From NCBI GenBank assembly GCA_934359255.1, contig CAKRLG010000005.1:96997-160996 (forward strand): a stretch of 64,000 nt of DNA, in the 5' to 3' direction. Position numbers and translations under genes: made by a program. The first letter of the stretch is position 1; each line of letters begins with the position of its first letter. The stretch comes from an uncultured Ruminococcus sp. (GTDB lineage Bacteria; Bacillota; Clostridia; Lachnospirales; Lachnospiraceae). Below, one piece after another: positions 1-9,253 of this stretch. A model generated the notes under the pieces. That model saw nothing but the letters and a program-made list of their open reading frames with translations, ran no database searches and was not told the DNA's origin.

Positions 1-1447
1 CCAGACCTTCTTCCGTGTCCACACTTCCGGTCACTCTCGGCCATGCTGTGGACTCTTCTGCTATCAGAAGAGCATCCGGATGTTTCTTTTTAAAGATGGA
101 ATTCAGATGTTTTAACAATTCCACAGCATCCAAGTTTTCATTTCCGCCGTAGATATTTGCCACCCATTCCCCATCATTCTTTCCATAATCCAGATACAAC
201 ATGGAAGCCACTGCATCAAAACGGATACCGTCTGCATGGAATTTTTCTGTCCAGAACAGTGCATTGGCGATCAGGAAGTTTTTCACCTGCGGTCTTCCAT
301 AATTATAAATCAATGTGCCCCAGTGCGGATGATATCCCTGCCTCGGATCGAGATGCTCATACAGACAGGTTCCGTCAAAGTTGGCAAGTCCGAAGGTATC
401 CCGTGGAAAATGCGCCGGTACCCAGTCCAGGATCACACCAATACCCGCCTGATGGAGCGTATCCACAAAATACATAAAATCTTCCGGTGAGCCGTAGCGA
501 CTGGTCGGTGCATAATAGCCAGTCACCTGATAGCCCCAGGAGGCATCAAACGGATGCTCCATCACCGGCATCAGTTCCACATGTGTATATCCCATCTCTT
601 TGACATAAGCCACGATCATCGGGGCCAGTTCCCGGTAATTATAGAATTCTCTTCCGTCTTCCGGTTTTTTCCAGGATGCCAGATGCATCTCATAGACGAA
701 CATCGGGGCATCCTCTGTCTGAATCTTTTTCCGCTCCTTCATCCAGGTCTGATCTTTCCAGATATACTTTGTAAGATCTGCCACCACCGAAGCAGTTGCC
801 GGGCGAAGTTCTGCCTGATTTGCATAAGGATCGGCTTTCAGGTAGGTCAGACCGTCTTTTAATTTCAGTTCATACTTATACAGAGAGCCTACCGGAATCT
901 GCGGGATAAACAGTTCGTAGATCCCTGATACCGAAAGGCGCTGCATCTGGTATACTCTGCCATCCCAGTGGTTAAAATCTCCAACCACACTGACACGGGC
1001 CGCATTCGGTGCCCAGACTGCAAAATACACACCATCCACACCATTGACAGTCATCGGATGTGCACCCAGTTTTTCGTAAATATCGTAACATATACCATTG
1101 ATAAACTTCTGTTCTTCTTCCAGTGTGATCTGACAGGGAAATGCATATGCATCATAACATTCGATCTGTTCCCCCTCCTGCTCCACCAGATAGGTATACT
1201 CCGGAATCTTTCTTCCGCTCAGTAATACAGCAAAATATCCTGCATCGTCCTCTTTACTCATCGGATATTCTCTGCCGTCTTTTGTCGTTTTCACCGTTAC
1301 TTTGTCCGCTCCCGGAAAAAAACACTGTACCAGCACTCCATCACCGATTACATGTGGTCCGAGGATCTCTCTCGGCGCATATTCTTCAGAATATACAACT
1401 GCCTCAATTTCCGGCCAATCCATCAATTCATATAATTTGTCAGACAT
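1..1447 (-). CDS. glgB: 1,4-alpha-glucan branching enzyme, 3' part beyond window
   Basis: Reverse-strand reading frame open from the ATG at 1447 to the window edge, so about 482 N-terminal residues are seen and the C-terminus is missing. It forms alpha-1,6 branches in glycogen. An N-terminal carbohydrate-binding region and the E-set (CBM48) segment (PNAARVSVVGDFNHWDG) are followed by the GH13 barrel with ELMPVMEHPFDASWGYQ, then DGIRFDAVASMLY containing the Asp nucleophile, and LIAEEST containing the acid/base Glu. The start has GGAGG ten bases upstream. A promoter lies at 1609-1637 and a hairpin repeat lies in the leader. No other glycogen gene is visible, so any glg operon would continue to the left. 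Confidence 0.95.
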   Translation of the reverse strand, partial: MSDKLYELMDWPEIEAVVYSEEYAPREILGPHVIGDGVLVQCFFPGADKVTVKTTKDGREYPMSKEDDAGYFAVLLSGRKIPEYTYLVEQEGEQIECYDAYAFPCQITLEEEQKFINGICYDIYEKLGAHPMTVNGVDGVYFAVWAPNAARVSVVGDFNHWDGRVYQMQRLSVSGIYELFIPQIPVGSLYKYELKLKDGLTYLKADPYANQAELRPATASVVADLTKYIWKDQTWMKERKKIQTEDAPMFVYEMHLASWKKPEDGREFYNYRELAPMIVAYVKEMGYTHVELMPVMEHPFDASWGYQVTGYYAPTSRYGSPEDFMYFVDTLHQAGIGVILDWVPAHFPRDTFGLANFDGTCLYEHLDPRQGYHPHWGTLIYNYGRPQVKNFLIANALFWTEKFHADGIRFDAVASMLYLDYGKNDGEWVANIYGGNENLDAVELLKHLNSIFKKKHPDALLIAEESTAWPRVTGSVDTEEGL

Positions 1448-1470
1448 AAACCCCTACCTCCTGCGATCTC

Positions 1471-1587
1471 GTAACTGTTCAGCGCCTTCACAATTACGAG
1501 CCCAAATGCATTTTAGCTTGTATGTCTCGGGATTTTGGCATATTCAGGTCAAAACACCTTGCAGAATACCGCCTGCTGAATAGTTAC
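1471..1587 (-). repeat. GTAACTATTCAG/CTGAACAGTTAC inverted repeat, copy 1 (117 bp)
   Basis: Ends are GTAACTGTTCAG (1471-1482) and CTGAATAGTTAC (1576-1587), pairing at 11 of 12 positions. It lies inside the glgB leader, ending 24 bases before the start codon. A smaller hairpin CTCGTAA/TTACGAG sits at its start-proximal end. It is the longest copy of a family of nine in this window. Confidence 0.75.
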
Positions 1588-1608
1588 AATTTTTTATATA
1601 TTATATCT

Positions 1609-1637
1609 ATCATACCATCTTCATACTCGAAATACAA
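1609..1637 (-). promoter_or_regulatory. Sigma-A type promoter of glgB
   Basis: On the minus strand TTGTAT (1637-1632), 17-bp spacer, TATGAT (1614-1609). Transcription would start near 1602, giving a leader of about 155 nt that contains the inverted repeat at 1471-1587. Confidence 0.6.
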
Positions 1638-1687
1638 TCGTAAGAAGAAGTAACCACACTGAATCTTAGATTCAAATCTTCATCGTG

Positions 1688-1737
1688 AAAAGAGAGCCGT
1701 TTTGCCCTTTCGGATGTAACGACTCTCCTTTCTTCTT
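1688..1737 (-). terminator. Intrinsic terminator of serC-serA
   Basis: Reading the minus strand, GAGAGTCGTT pairs over ten positions (one G-T) with AACGGCTCTC and is followed by TTTT. It begins about 30 bases after the serA stop codon. The rest of 1638-1687 shows nothing I can name. Confidence 0.7.
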
Positions 1738-1768
1738 CCTGCTCTCGCAGGCATGTATTATTTTCTAT

Positions 1769-2932
1769 TTATTTTATTATCCTGACTTTCAGAACGCCCT
1801 CGATCTCGTCTAATTTGTCGATGATCTCCTGGGTTGCCGGTGTCTCCAGATCGATCAGGGTATATGCATAATCTCCTTTGCTCTTGTTGGTCATATCGGA
1901 GATATTCATTCCTGCTCCACCGAGAACTGTTGCGAACTGACTGATCATGTTTACTACATTTCTGTGGTTGATGGCGATTCTTCCGGCTACACCGCAGATG
2001 CCCATATCACAGTTTGGATAGTTGACAGAATTATGAATATTACCATTTTCCAGGTAGTCTCTCAGTTCTTTTACTGCCATACATGCACAGTTGTCTTCTG
2101 ATTCAGCTGTGGATGCTCCCAGATGTGGTGTTACCAGTGTATTTTTTGCGCCTGCAACGGTCGGATTTGCAAAATCTGTGACATATTTTTTTACTTTTCC
2201 TGCTTCCAGGGCTTCTACCAGAGCAGTTTCATCCACCAGAAGATCTCTGGAGAAGTTTAACAGAACCACACCGTCTTTCATCATTGCGATGCTGCCTTTG
2301 CTGATCATACCCTTTGTGCTGTCAAGAAGCGGCACATGAAGGGTAATGTAATCACACTCTTTAAAAATATCTTCCACATTGGCGATATGTTTGATCTCTC
2401 TGGAAAGCTTCCATGCGGTATCTACGGAGATATATGGATCATATCCGTATACTTCCATACCGAGATAAATAGCAGTGTTGGCAACCATAGCTCCGATGGC
2501 TCCCAGACCGATGACACCGAGTTTCTTTCCTTTGATCTCGCAGCCGGCAAACTGTTTTTTCTGTTTTTCTGCCAGTTTTCCAACATTTTCGTTATCTTTT
2601 TCCTGTTTTACCCATTCCACACCGCCTACGATATCACGGGATGCAAGGAGCATACCGGCGATCACCATTTCTTTGACACCGTTTGCATTGGCTCCCGGTG
2701 TGTTGAATACTACGATACCCTGCTCTGCACAATCCTGTAACGGAATGTTGTTGACACCGGCTCCGGCACGGGCAATTGCCTGAATGTTCTCCGGTAATTT
2801 CATCTCATGCATCGAAGCACTTCTTACCAGGATCGCATCGGCTTTTTCTATTTCTTCTGTTTTTGTATAATCATTTGTAAATCCATCCAGTCCCACCTTA
2901 GAGATCGGATTCAGGCATTGATACTGAAACAT
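1769..2932 (-). CDS. serA: D-3-phosphoglycerate dehydrogenase
   Basis: First step of serine synthesis, oxidising 3-phosphoglycerate to 3-phosphohydroxypyruvate with NAD. The protein (387 residues) has the 2-hydroxyacid dehydrogenase catalytic and NAD domains (LGVIGLGAIGAMVAN, then VPLLDSTKGMI and HLGASTAESEDN with the catalytic His) and a short C-terminal ACT domain (residues about 315-387, DYAYTLIDLETP) for serine feedback. I chose the ATG at 2932, MFQYQCLNPIS, because AAGGAG lies upstream of it. A longer reading would overlap serC. It follows serC by one base and shares its promoter; a terminator follows at 1688-1737. Confidence 0.95.
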   Translation of the reverse strand: MFQYQCLNPISKVGLDGFTNDYTKTEEIEKADAILVRSASMHEMKLPENIQAIARAGAGVNNIPLQDCAEQGIVVFNTPGANANGVKEMVIAGMLLASRDIVGGVEWVKQEKDNENVGKLAEKQKKQFAGCEIKGKKLGVIGLGAIGAMVANTAIYLGMEVYGYDPYISVDTAWKLSREIKHIANVEDIFKECDYITLHVPLLDSTKGMISKGSIAMMKDGVVLLNFSRDLLVDETALVEALEAGKVKKYVTDFANPTVAGAKNTLVTPHLGASTAESEDNCACMAVKELRDYLENGNIHNSVNYPNCDMGICGVAGRIAINHRNVVNMISQFATVLGGAGMNISDMTNKSKGDYAYTLIDLETPATQEIIDKLDEIEGVLKVRIIK

Positions 2933-2933
2933 C

Positions 2934-4016
2934 TTACAGATTCTCCTTCTCAAACTTTTTCATGAACTCTACTAATTTTTCCACACCTTCGATCGGCATT
3001 GCATTGTAGATACTTGCCCGCATACCACCGACAGTTCTGTGTCCTTTCAGATTCTCCAGACCTGCTTCTTTCGCTTCTTTTACGAACTTTGCATCCAGAT
3101 CCGGATCTCCTGTTACGAAAGGAACATTCATCAGAGAACGGGAAGCTTTTTCTACGGTTCCCTTGAACAGTTTGCTTTCATCCAGATAATCATACAGGAT
3201 CTTGGCTTTCTTTTCGTTGCGCTCTTTCATCGCTTCCAGACCGCCCTGTTTTTTCAGCCATTTGAACACTTTACCACAGATATAGATGCAATAGCAGTTC
3301 GGTGTATTATAAAGAGAATTTGCATCAGCATGTGTCTTATATTTCATCATGGTCGGAGTTCCCGGCAATACATCGTCTGTGATCAGATCATCTCTTACGA
3401 TTGCGATGACCATACCGGCCGGTCCGATATTTTTCTGTACACCTCCGTAGATGATCGCATATTTGCTTACATCTACCGGTTCAGACAGGAAACAGGAGGA
3501 AACATCTGCCACCAGATCTTTTCCTTTGGTATTTGGCAGTTCTTTGAATTTTGTTCCATAGATCGTATTATTCTCGCAAATGTATACATAATCTGCATCT
3601 TCGCTGATTGGAAGATCGGAACAGTCCGGGATATAAGAGAATGTCTTGTCTTCGGAAGTGGCAATCTTGTTTGCTTTTCCGTACTTCTGTGCTTCCTGCC
3701 ATGCCTTCTTTGCCCACTGACCGGTTACGATATAATCGGCAACCTTGTTTTTCATCAGGTTCATCGGGATCATGGCAAACTGCAGAGATGCTCCGCCCTG
3801 AAGGAATAACACTTTATAGTTATCCGGGATGTGCATCAGGTCTCTCAGATCTTTTTCTGCTTCCTGAATAATCTGATCAAAAGCTTTGGAACGGTGACTC
3901 ATCTCCATCACAGACATTCCTGTTCCCTTGTAATCTAACATCTCTGCCTGTGCTTCTTTCAGCACTTCTTCCGGCAGTACAGCAGGGCCTGCTGAAAAAT
4001 TGTAAACTCTACTCAC
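2934..4016 (-). CDS. serC: Phosphoserine aminotransferase
   Basis: PLP enzyme of 360 residues converting 3-phosphohydroxypyruvate and glutamate to phosphoserine. The N-terminus MSRVYNFSAGPAVLPEEVL is the family signature, and the PLP-lysine segment is YGGVQKNIGPAG (residues about 190-200). The start is GTG at 4014-4016, supported by AGGAGG seven to eight bases upstream. It is the first gene of a two-gene serC-serA operon with a strong promoter at 4136-4164. No serB phosphatase is present in the window. Confidence 0.95.
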   Translation of the reverse strand: MSRVYNFSAGPAVLPEEVLKEAQAEMLDYKGTGMSVMEMSHRSKAFDQIIQEAEKDLRDLMHIPDNYKVLFLQGGASLQFAMIPMNLMKNKVADYIVTGQWAKKAWQEAQKYGKANKIATSEDKTFSYIPDCSDLPISEDADYVYICENNTIYGTKFKELPNTKGKDLVADVSSCFLSEPVDVSKYAIIYGGVQKNIGPAGMVIAIVRDDLITDDVLPGTPTMMKYKTHADANSLYNTPNCYCIYICGKVFKWLKKQGGLEAMKERNEKKAKILYDYLDESKLFKGTVEKASRSLMNVPFVTGDPDLDAKFVKEAKEAGLENLKGHRTVGGMRASIYNAMPIEGVEKLVEFMKKFEKENL

Positions 4017-4045
4017 CTTAGTTTCCTCCTCTTTCTCACATTTTC

Positions 4046-4087
4046 ATAACTGTTCAGTACCTTCGTATATACCTGTTAGACAGTTAC
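4046..4087 (-). repeat. Leader inverted repeat, copy 2 (serC)
   Basis: In the serC sense direction GTAACTGTCTAACAGG is followed by GTACTGAACAGTTAT, ending 30 bases before the GTG start and directly upstream of the AGGAGG. Same family as 1471-1587 but only 42 bp. Confidence 0.65.
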
Positions 4088-4135
4088 TTTTTTTCTTCTT
4101 TCCCGTCAGCACTTTAGTGTGCTAACATATGAAAC

Positions 4136-4164
4136 ACTATACACCTCTGACAAATTATTGTCAA
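4136..4164 (-). promoter_or_regulatory. Strong sigma-A promoter of serC-serA
   Basis: Minus strand TTGACA (4164-4159), 17-bp spacer, TATAGT (4141-4136). The leader of about 110 nt has a small AGCAC/GTGCT hairpin. I see no T-box core (no TGGNACCGCG-like sequence). Confidence 0.75.
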
Positions 4165-4196
4165 TATCAAAATTCTGTTAAATATATTTTTATAGC

Positions 4197-4247
4197 AAAT
4201 AAAGCAAACCGGATATATATTTTTAATGTATCGGGTTTGCTTTATTT
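4197..4247. terminator. Terminator after ilvB
   Basis: AAATAAAGCAAACC pairs with GGTTTGCTTTATTT around an AT-rich loop. It lies ten bases beyond the ilvB stop codon and, being flanked by A and T runs on both sides, could work in both directions. Confidence 0.75.
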
Positions 4248-4256
4248 TATCACTTT

Positions 4257-5942
4257 TTATTTTTCTTTCTTCGCAAGGTCGTCTGCGTCAAAAACTTCCT
4301 CAATCGGAGCTCCCGCAGGAACCATCGGGAATACTTTGTCATCACAGTCGATCTGGCAGTCCAGAACAACGGTTGTGTTCAGAGCGATTGCTTTTTCGAT
4401 TGCCGGACCCACTTCTTCTTTTTTGGTCACGCGGATACCTACTGCGCCCATGGATTCTGCAAATTTTACAAAATCTACTTTATCATCCAGTATGGTGCTG
4501 GAATAACGGTGATCGTAAAACAGGGTCTGCCACTGACGCACCATACCCAGTACGTGGTTATTAATAACGATCTCGACCAGCGGCAGGTTATTTCTTGCTG
4601 CCGTAGCGACTTCGTTCATGTTCATACGGAAGCATCCGTCACCCGCGATATTGACTACCACTTTGTCCGGACGACCGAATTTTGCACCGATTGCTGCGCC
4701 AAGACCGTAACCCATGGTTCCCAGTCCGCCGGAAGTGAGCAGGGTACGCGGTTCTTTGTATTTGTAATACTGAGCAGCCCACATCTGGTGCTGTCCTACA
4801 TCGGTAACGACGATCGCATCACCTTTTGTCACACGATACAGTTCTTCGATGACATACGGTCCGGTCAGACCTTCCTGGTTGTATTTCAGCGGATATTTTG
4901 CTTTCATATCTTCCACTTCTTTCACCCAGGCGTCGTGATTCTTCGGATGGATCTTTTTGTTTAATTCTTTTAATACTTCTTTGACATCGCCGATGATACT
5001 GCAGTCTACTTTAATGTTTTTGTTGATCTCTGCGGCATCCACATCGATCTGGATGATTTTTGCATGCTGTGCGAATTTTGCAGTGTTACCGGTTACTCGG
5101 TCAGAAAAACGTGCTCCCACGGTAATCAGGAGGTCACACTTTGTCACACCCAGGTTGGATGTTTTTGTTCCGTGCATACCAAGCATACCGGTATACAGTT
5201 CGTCTTCTCCGGAAAATGCCCCTTTTCCCATCAGAGAATCCGTTACCGGCGAATTAATAGTGTGTGCAAATTTGCGCAGTTCTTCTGCTGCTCCGGATGT
5301 GATTGCACCACCACCGACGAAAATATATGGTCTTTCTGCCTCGCTGATCAGTTTTGCTGCCTGATCCAGGTCAGATTCCAGCATCTCGGCAGTATACGGA
5401 GCGATCGGTGTCGGCTCCTGATAAGTGTATTCTGCAACAGCTGCTGTCACATCTTTTGTCACATCTACAAGTACCGGACCCGGTCTTCCGCTCTGTGCAA
5501 TGGTAAATGCACGTCGGATCGCAGGTGCAAGGTCATTGATATCTTTTACGATCATGCTGTATTTGGTGATCGGCATAACAACACCGGCGATATCAATCTC
5601 CTGGAAGCTGTCACGTCCGAGAAGTCCTGTTGCCACGTTAGCTGTGATCGCTACCATCGGGATAGAATCCATATGAGCTGTCGCGATACCGGTTACCAGA
5701 TTGGTTGCTCCCGGACCGGAGGTTGCCATACATACACCTACTTTTCCGGTAGCACGAGCATATCCGTCAGCAGCATGGGAAGCACCCTGCTCATGAGATG
5801 TGAGTACATGGTGGATCTCATCGCTGTGTTTATATAAAGCATCATAGACATTCAGAATCGTTCCTCCCGGATATCCAAATACGGTGTCTACGCCCTGTTC
5901 TTTCAGGCATTCAATAATAATTTCTGATCCTGTAAGCTGCAT
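4257..5942 (-). CDS. ilvB: Acetolactate synthase, large catalytic subunit
   Basis: ThDP enzyme of 561 residues making acetolactate (and acetohydroxybutyrate) for valine, leucine and isoleucine. Visible features are the N-terminal pyrimidine domain with catalytic Glu in VLTSHEQGASHAADGYAR, the central domain, and the C-terminal ThDP/Mg motif GDGCFRMNMNE with the closing Asn in VINNHVLGM. The ATG at 5942 has AGGAGG eight bases upstream; a TTG three bases earlier is unlikely. It is the last gene of leuB-ilvD-ilvB and is followed directly by a terminator. No ilvN regulatory subunit is adjacent, so it is either elsewhere or absent. Confidence 0.95.
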   Translation of the reverse strand: MQLTGSEIIIECLKEQGVDTVFGYPGGTILNVYDALYKHSDEIHHVLTSHEQGASHAADGYARATGKVGVCMATSGPGATNLVTGIATAHMDSIPMVAITANVATGLLGRDSFQEIDIAGVVMPITKYSMIVKDINDLAPAIRRAFTIAQSGRPGPVLVDVTKDVTAAVAEYTYQEPTPIAPYTAEMLESDLDQAAKLISEAERPYIFVGGGAITSGAAEELRKFAHTINSPVTDSLMGKGAFSGEDELYTGMLGMHGTKTSNLGVTKCDLLITVGARFSDRVTGNTAKFAQHAKIIQIDVDAAEINKNIKVDCSIIGDVKEVLKELNKKIHPKNHDAWVKEVEDMKAKYPLKYNQEGLTGPYVIEELYRVTKGDAIVVTDVGQHQMWAAQYYKYKEPRTLLTSGGLGTMGYGLGAAIGAKFGRPDKVVVNIAGDGCFRMNMNEVATAARNNLPLVEIVINNHVLGMVRQWQTLFYDHRYSSTILDDKVDFVKFAESMGAVGIRVTKKEEVGPAIEKAIALNTTVVLDCQIDCDDKVFPMVPAGAPIEEVFDADDLAKKEK

Positions 5943-5959
5943 CAATCTTTCCTCCTATA

Positions 5960-7630
5960 TTATTTCTTCGGTACTTCGAGAATCGCACCACGGTTACCGC
6001 TGGTTACCATAGCTGCATAACGTGCCAGATATCCGGTGGTTACTTTCGGCTCACGCGGCTGCCAGTTTGCTTTTCTCTTTGCCAGTTCTTCGTCAGATAC
6101 CAGCAGTTCCAGACTGGTCTCCGGAATATTAATACGGATCATGTCGCCTTCTTCTACCAGTGCGATCGGTCCGCCTACGGCTGCTTCCGGTGATACGTGT
6201 CCGATAGAAGCTCCTCTGGATGCTCCGGAGAATCGTCCGTCTGTGATCAGGGCCACGGAAGATCCCAGTCCCATACCTGCGATTGCAGAAGTCGGGTTCA
6301 GCATTTCTCTCATGCCGGGACCGCCTTTTGGTCCTTCGTAACGGATTACAACAACATCGCCTGCAACAATTTTTCCGCCTTTGATGGCTGCGATGGCATC
6401 TTCTTCGCATTCAAATACACGAGCCGGTCCTTCGTGTACCATCATTTCTTCGCAGACAGCACTGCGTTTTACAACACCACCGTCCGGTGCCAGATTACCT
6501 GTCAGAACAGCAAGTCCGCCGGTCTGGCTGTATGGGTTGTCTAACGGGCGGATAACTTCCGGATTCCGGTTAACGCAGTTTGCAATATTTTCGCCTACTG
6601 TTTTTCCGGTTACTGTCATGCAGTCCAGATTCAGCAGGTTTTTCTTTGATAATTCATTCATGACAGCATACACACCGCCTGCTTCGTTCAGGTCTTCCAT
6701 GTAAGTCGGGCCTGCCGGTGCCAGATGACACAGGTTTGGTGTTTTTGCGCTCACTTCATTTGCCAGTGTGATATCAAAGTCAAATCCGATTTCATGTGCA
6801 ATTGCCGGCAGATGCAGCATACTGTTAGTAGAACATCCCAGTGCCATATCTACAGTCAGTGCATTCATAACTGCTTCTTTTGTCATGATATCTCTCGGAC
6901 GGATATTCTTTCTGTACATTTCCATAACCTGCATACCGGCATGTTTTGCCAGTTTGATACGTTCGGAATATACAGCCGGGATGGTTCCGTTTCCACGAAG
7001 TCCCATACCCAGTACCTCAGTCAGACAGTTCATGCTGTTGGCTGTATACATACCGGAACAGGAGCCGCAGGTCGGGCATACTTTATTTTCAAATTCTTCC
7101 ACATCATCTTCTGTCATAGTTCCGGCTGCGTAGGATCCTACTGCCTCGAACATACTGGACAGGCTTCGTTTCTGACCGTGTACATGACCTGCAAGCATCG
7201 GACCACCGCTGACAAATACGGTCGGTACGTTCAGTCTGGCTGCTGCCATCAGAAGTCCCGGTACATTTTTATCACAGTTTGGCACCATAACCAGTGCATC
7301 AAACTGATGAGCCATTGCCATCGCTTCTGTGGAATCAGCGATCAGGTCACGGGTTACCAGTGAATATTTCATTCCGATATGTCCCATGGCGATACCGTCA
7401 CAGACCGCAATCGCCGGAAACATGATCGGCGTACCGCCTGCCATGGCAACTCCCTGTTTTACTGCATTAACGATTTTATCCAGATTCATATGGCCGGGAA
7501 CGATCTCGTTGTAGGAACTTACGATACCGACTAACGGTCTCTCCATCTCTTCTTTTGTCATTCCCAGTGCGTTAAACAGGGACCGGTGAGGTGCCTGCTG
7601 CATTCCAGTTTTTACTGCATCACTTCTCAT
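5960..7630 (-). CDS. ilvD: Dihydroxy-acid dehydratase
   Basis: Iron-sulfur dehydratase of the branched-chain pathway, about 556 residues. The start [19 protein letters not shown] is the usual family N-terminus and has AGGAAG upstream; an in-frame ATG 13 codons earlier gives an unlikely extension. Cluster cysteines are seen in PNCDKNVPG and [17 protein letters not shown], and the substrate loop in [14 protein letters not shown]. It sits between leuB and ilvB in one transcription unit. Confidence 0.95.
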   Translation of the reverse strand: MRSDAVKTGMQQAPHRSLFNALGMTKEEMERPLVGIVSSYNEIVPGHMNLDKIVNAVKQGVAMAGGTPIMFPAIAVCDGIAMGHIGMKYSLVTRDLIADSTEAMAMAHQFDALVMVPNCDKNVPGLLMAAARLNVPTVFVSGGPMLAGHVHGQKRSLSSMFEAVGSYAAGTMTEDDVEEFENKVCPTCGSCSGMYTANSMNCLTEVLGMGLRGNGTIPAVYSERIKLAKHAGMQVMEMYRKNIRPRDIMTKEAVMNALTVDMALGCSTNSMLHLPAIAHEIGFDFDITLANEVSAKTPNLCHLAPAGPTYMEDLNEAGGVYAVMNELSKKNLLNLDCMTVTGKTVGENIANCVNRNPEVIRPLDNPYSQTGGLAVLTGNLAPDGGVVKRSAVCEEMMVHEGPARVFECEEDAIAAIKGGKIVAGDVVVIRYEGPKGGPGMREMLNPTSAIAGMGLGSSVALITDGRFSGASRGASIGHVSPEAAVGGPIALVEEGDMIRINIPETSLELLVSDEELAKRKANWQPREPKVTTGYLARYAAMVTSGNRGAILEVPKK

Positions 7631-7713
7631 ATTCGTTACGCTTCCTTTCTGTTTTCCCATTTTATTCATACAGAAACAGCCAGATTTCCAACTGTTTCTG
7701 TGAAAAGTCTGTC

Positions 7714-8799
7714 TTAGTGGATCCGTTCTGCGATCAGGTCACCCATCTGTACGGTTCCTACCTGTGTGCATCCTTCAGACATAATATCTCCGGTACGGTA
7801 TCCTTCTTTTAAGACTGCCTGAACAGCCGTTTCCACTGCATCTGCTTCTTTGTCCAGATTCAGGGAGTAACGAAGTAACATCGCTGCGGACAGAATAGTT
7901 GCGATCGGGTTTGCAATTCCTTTTCCTGCGATGTCCGGTGCAGAACCGTGGCTTGGCTCATACAGGCCAAAGCTTGTCTCGTTCAGGCTTGCGGAGGAAA
8001 GCATACCGATGGATCCGGTTACCATGCTTGCCTCATCAGAAAGGATGTCTCCGAACATATTCTCTGTCAGAATAACATCAAACTGACCCGGATTATGTAC
8101 CAGCTGCATCGCACAGTTATCTACAAGCATATGCTCCAGAGTTACTTCCGGATAGTCTTTTGCAACTTCTTCTACGATTTTTCTCCACAGACGAGAGGAA
8201 TCCAGTACGTTTGCTTTGTCTACGCTTGTTACTTTCTTTCTTCTCTTCATCGCGATCTCAAATGCTTTGACAGCGATTCTTCTGATTTCTTTTTCATTAT
8301 AAGACAGGGTATCCACAGCGGTCATCACGCCATCCTGTTCTTCGGTCTTTCTTGCTCCGAAGTAAAGACCTCCGGTCAGTTCTCTGACGATGATCATGTC
8401 AAATCCGTCACCGATCCGATCTTCTTTTAACGGGCATGCAGCTTTCAGTTCATCATACAGGTATGCCGGACGAAGGTTTGCAAACAGGTTCAGAGCTTTA
8501 CGGATCGCCAGAAGCCCTGCTTCCGGTCGTTTGGATGGTTCTAACTGATACCACGGGGATGTTTTTGCGTCTCCTCCGATGGATCCCATCAGAACGGCAT
8601 CGCTGGATTTTGCTTCTGCGACAGCTTCATCAGTCAGTGGGACACCGTGTACGTCGATGGATGCACCACCCAGGAGTACGTTGGTATATGTAAATGTGTG
8701 GCCGTATACCTGACATACTTTATCTAATATTTTTTTTGCTTCATTCACAATTTCAGGACCGATTCCGTCGCCGTGAATTAATGCAATTTTATAGTTCAT
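7714..8799 (-). CDS. leuB: 3-isopropylmalate dehydrogenase
   Basis: NAD-dependent decarboxylating dehydrogenase of leucine synthesis, 361 residues. It begins [18 protein letters not shown] and contains the substrate/metal region [24 protein letters not shown], and the C-terminal NAD-binding [14 protein letters not shown]. It is the first gene of the leuB-ilvD-ilvB operon, with a 40-nt leader after a strong promoter, which leaves no room for a leucine T-box or attenuator. leuA, leuC and leuD are not in the window. Confidence 0.95.
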   Translation of the reverse strand: MNYKIALIHGDGIGPEIVNEAKKILDKVCQVYGHTFTYTNVLLGGASIDVHGVPLTDEAVAEAKSSDAVLMGSIGGDAKTSPWYQLEPSKRPEAGLLAIRKALNLFANLRPAYLYDELKAACPLKEDRIGDGFDMIIVRELTGGLYFGARKTEEQDGVMTAVDTLSYNEKEIRRIAVKAFEIAMKRRKKVTSVDKANVLDSSRLWRKIVEEVAKDYPEVTLEHMLVDNCAMQLVHNPGQFDVILTENMFGDILSDEASMVTGSIGMLSSASLNETSFGLYEPSHGSAPDIAGKGIANPIATILSAAMLLRYSLNLDKEADAVETAVQAVLKEGYRTGDIMSEGCTQVGTVQMGDLIAERIH

Positions 8800-8846
8800 A
8801 ATCGTTTCATCCTTTCTTTCTTTACCTCTTTAATCTGTTACAGACT

Positions 8847-8875
8847 ATCATAATCTATTTTCGCGGTATTTTCAA
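8847..8875 (-). promoter_or_regulatory. Promoter of leuB-ilvD-ilvB
   Basis: Minus strand TTGAAA (8875-8870), 17-bp spacer, TATGAT (8852-8847); predicted transcript start near 8840. The long palindromic element at 8901-9095 lies immediately upstream of the -35 box. Confidence 0.75.
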
Positions 8876-8900
8876 GGGAAAGTTGAGGGGGTTATTGGGA

Positions 8901-9095
8901 ACGGACGCCGGAAAGGAGCAGGGACAGGGTGTGGTGGCAGCGTGCAGAGCGGTTTTCAGCTAGTCTCTAAGAAGAACTAAATGCCGGTTCGCGGAGAGCC
9001 GCTCACCGTCAAGTTCTTCTAAGAGCCGGATCTGAAAACACACTCTAACCGCACGCAAAATGCCACCACACCCTGTCCCTGCTCCTTTCCGGCTG
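8901..9095. repeat. Long palindromic structured element, copy A
   Basis: A 33-bp arm (8907-8939) is perfectly complementary to 9061-9093. Inside it are further paired segments: GCGTGC/GCACGC, GTTTTCAG/CTGAAAAC, and AGAAGAACT/AGTTCTTCT, with GCGG/CCGC at the tip. The conserved internal loop is AGCTA (8958-8962) opposite GGATCT (9028-9033). The left border is ACGGACG (8901-8907) and the right border is TG after the arm. It shares this plan with the elements at 40444 and 45621, but its arms have a different sequence. It is not an IS and has no ORF. Function unknown. Confidence 0.8.
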
Positions 9096-9182
9096 ACATT
9101 GGCAAATATTCTATTTCCTGATCATTAAATCTTTTCAATATTCTATAAGAATATTGATTTTGCCTCTTTGGTCGTATAAAAA

Positions 9183-9231
9183 GAAAAAACGACCAGCCAA
9201 GTTCTCGGTTGAAAACCTGATTGGTCGTTTT
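9183..9231 (-). terminator. Intrinsic terminator of yajC
   Basis: Minus strand AAACGACCA (9230-9222) pairs with TGGTCGTTT (9195-9187), followed by TTTTCTTTTT. It starts about 24 bases after the yajC stop codon. An AT-only hairpin, CAATATTC/GAATATTG, at 9136-9156 has no U-run and is unassigned. Confidence 0.8.
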
Positions 9232-9253
9232 GGTTTGTCTTACTTATGTGATC

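Noticed and set aside
4030-4170. T-box leader before serC
   Set aside because: The leader is about 110 nt and lacks the T-box core sequence and a terminator/antiterminator pair.
8881-9100. Insertion sequence remnant or MITE of a known type at 8.9 kb
   Set aside because: No transposase fragment and no direct-repeat target duplication seen; arms differ completely from the other copies, unlike normal terminal inverted repeats.
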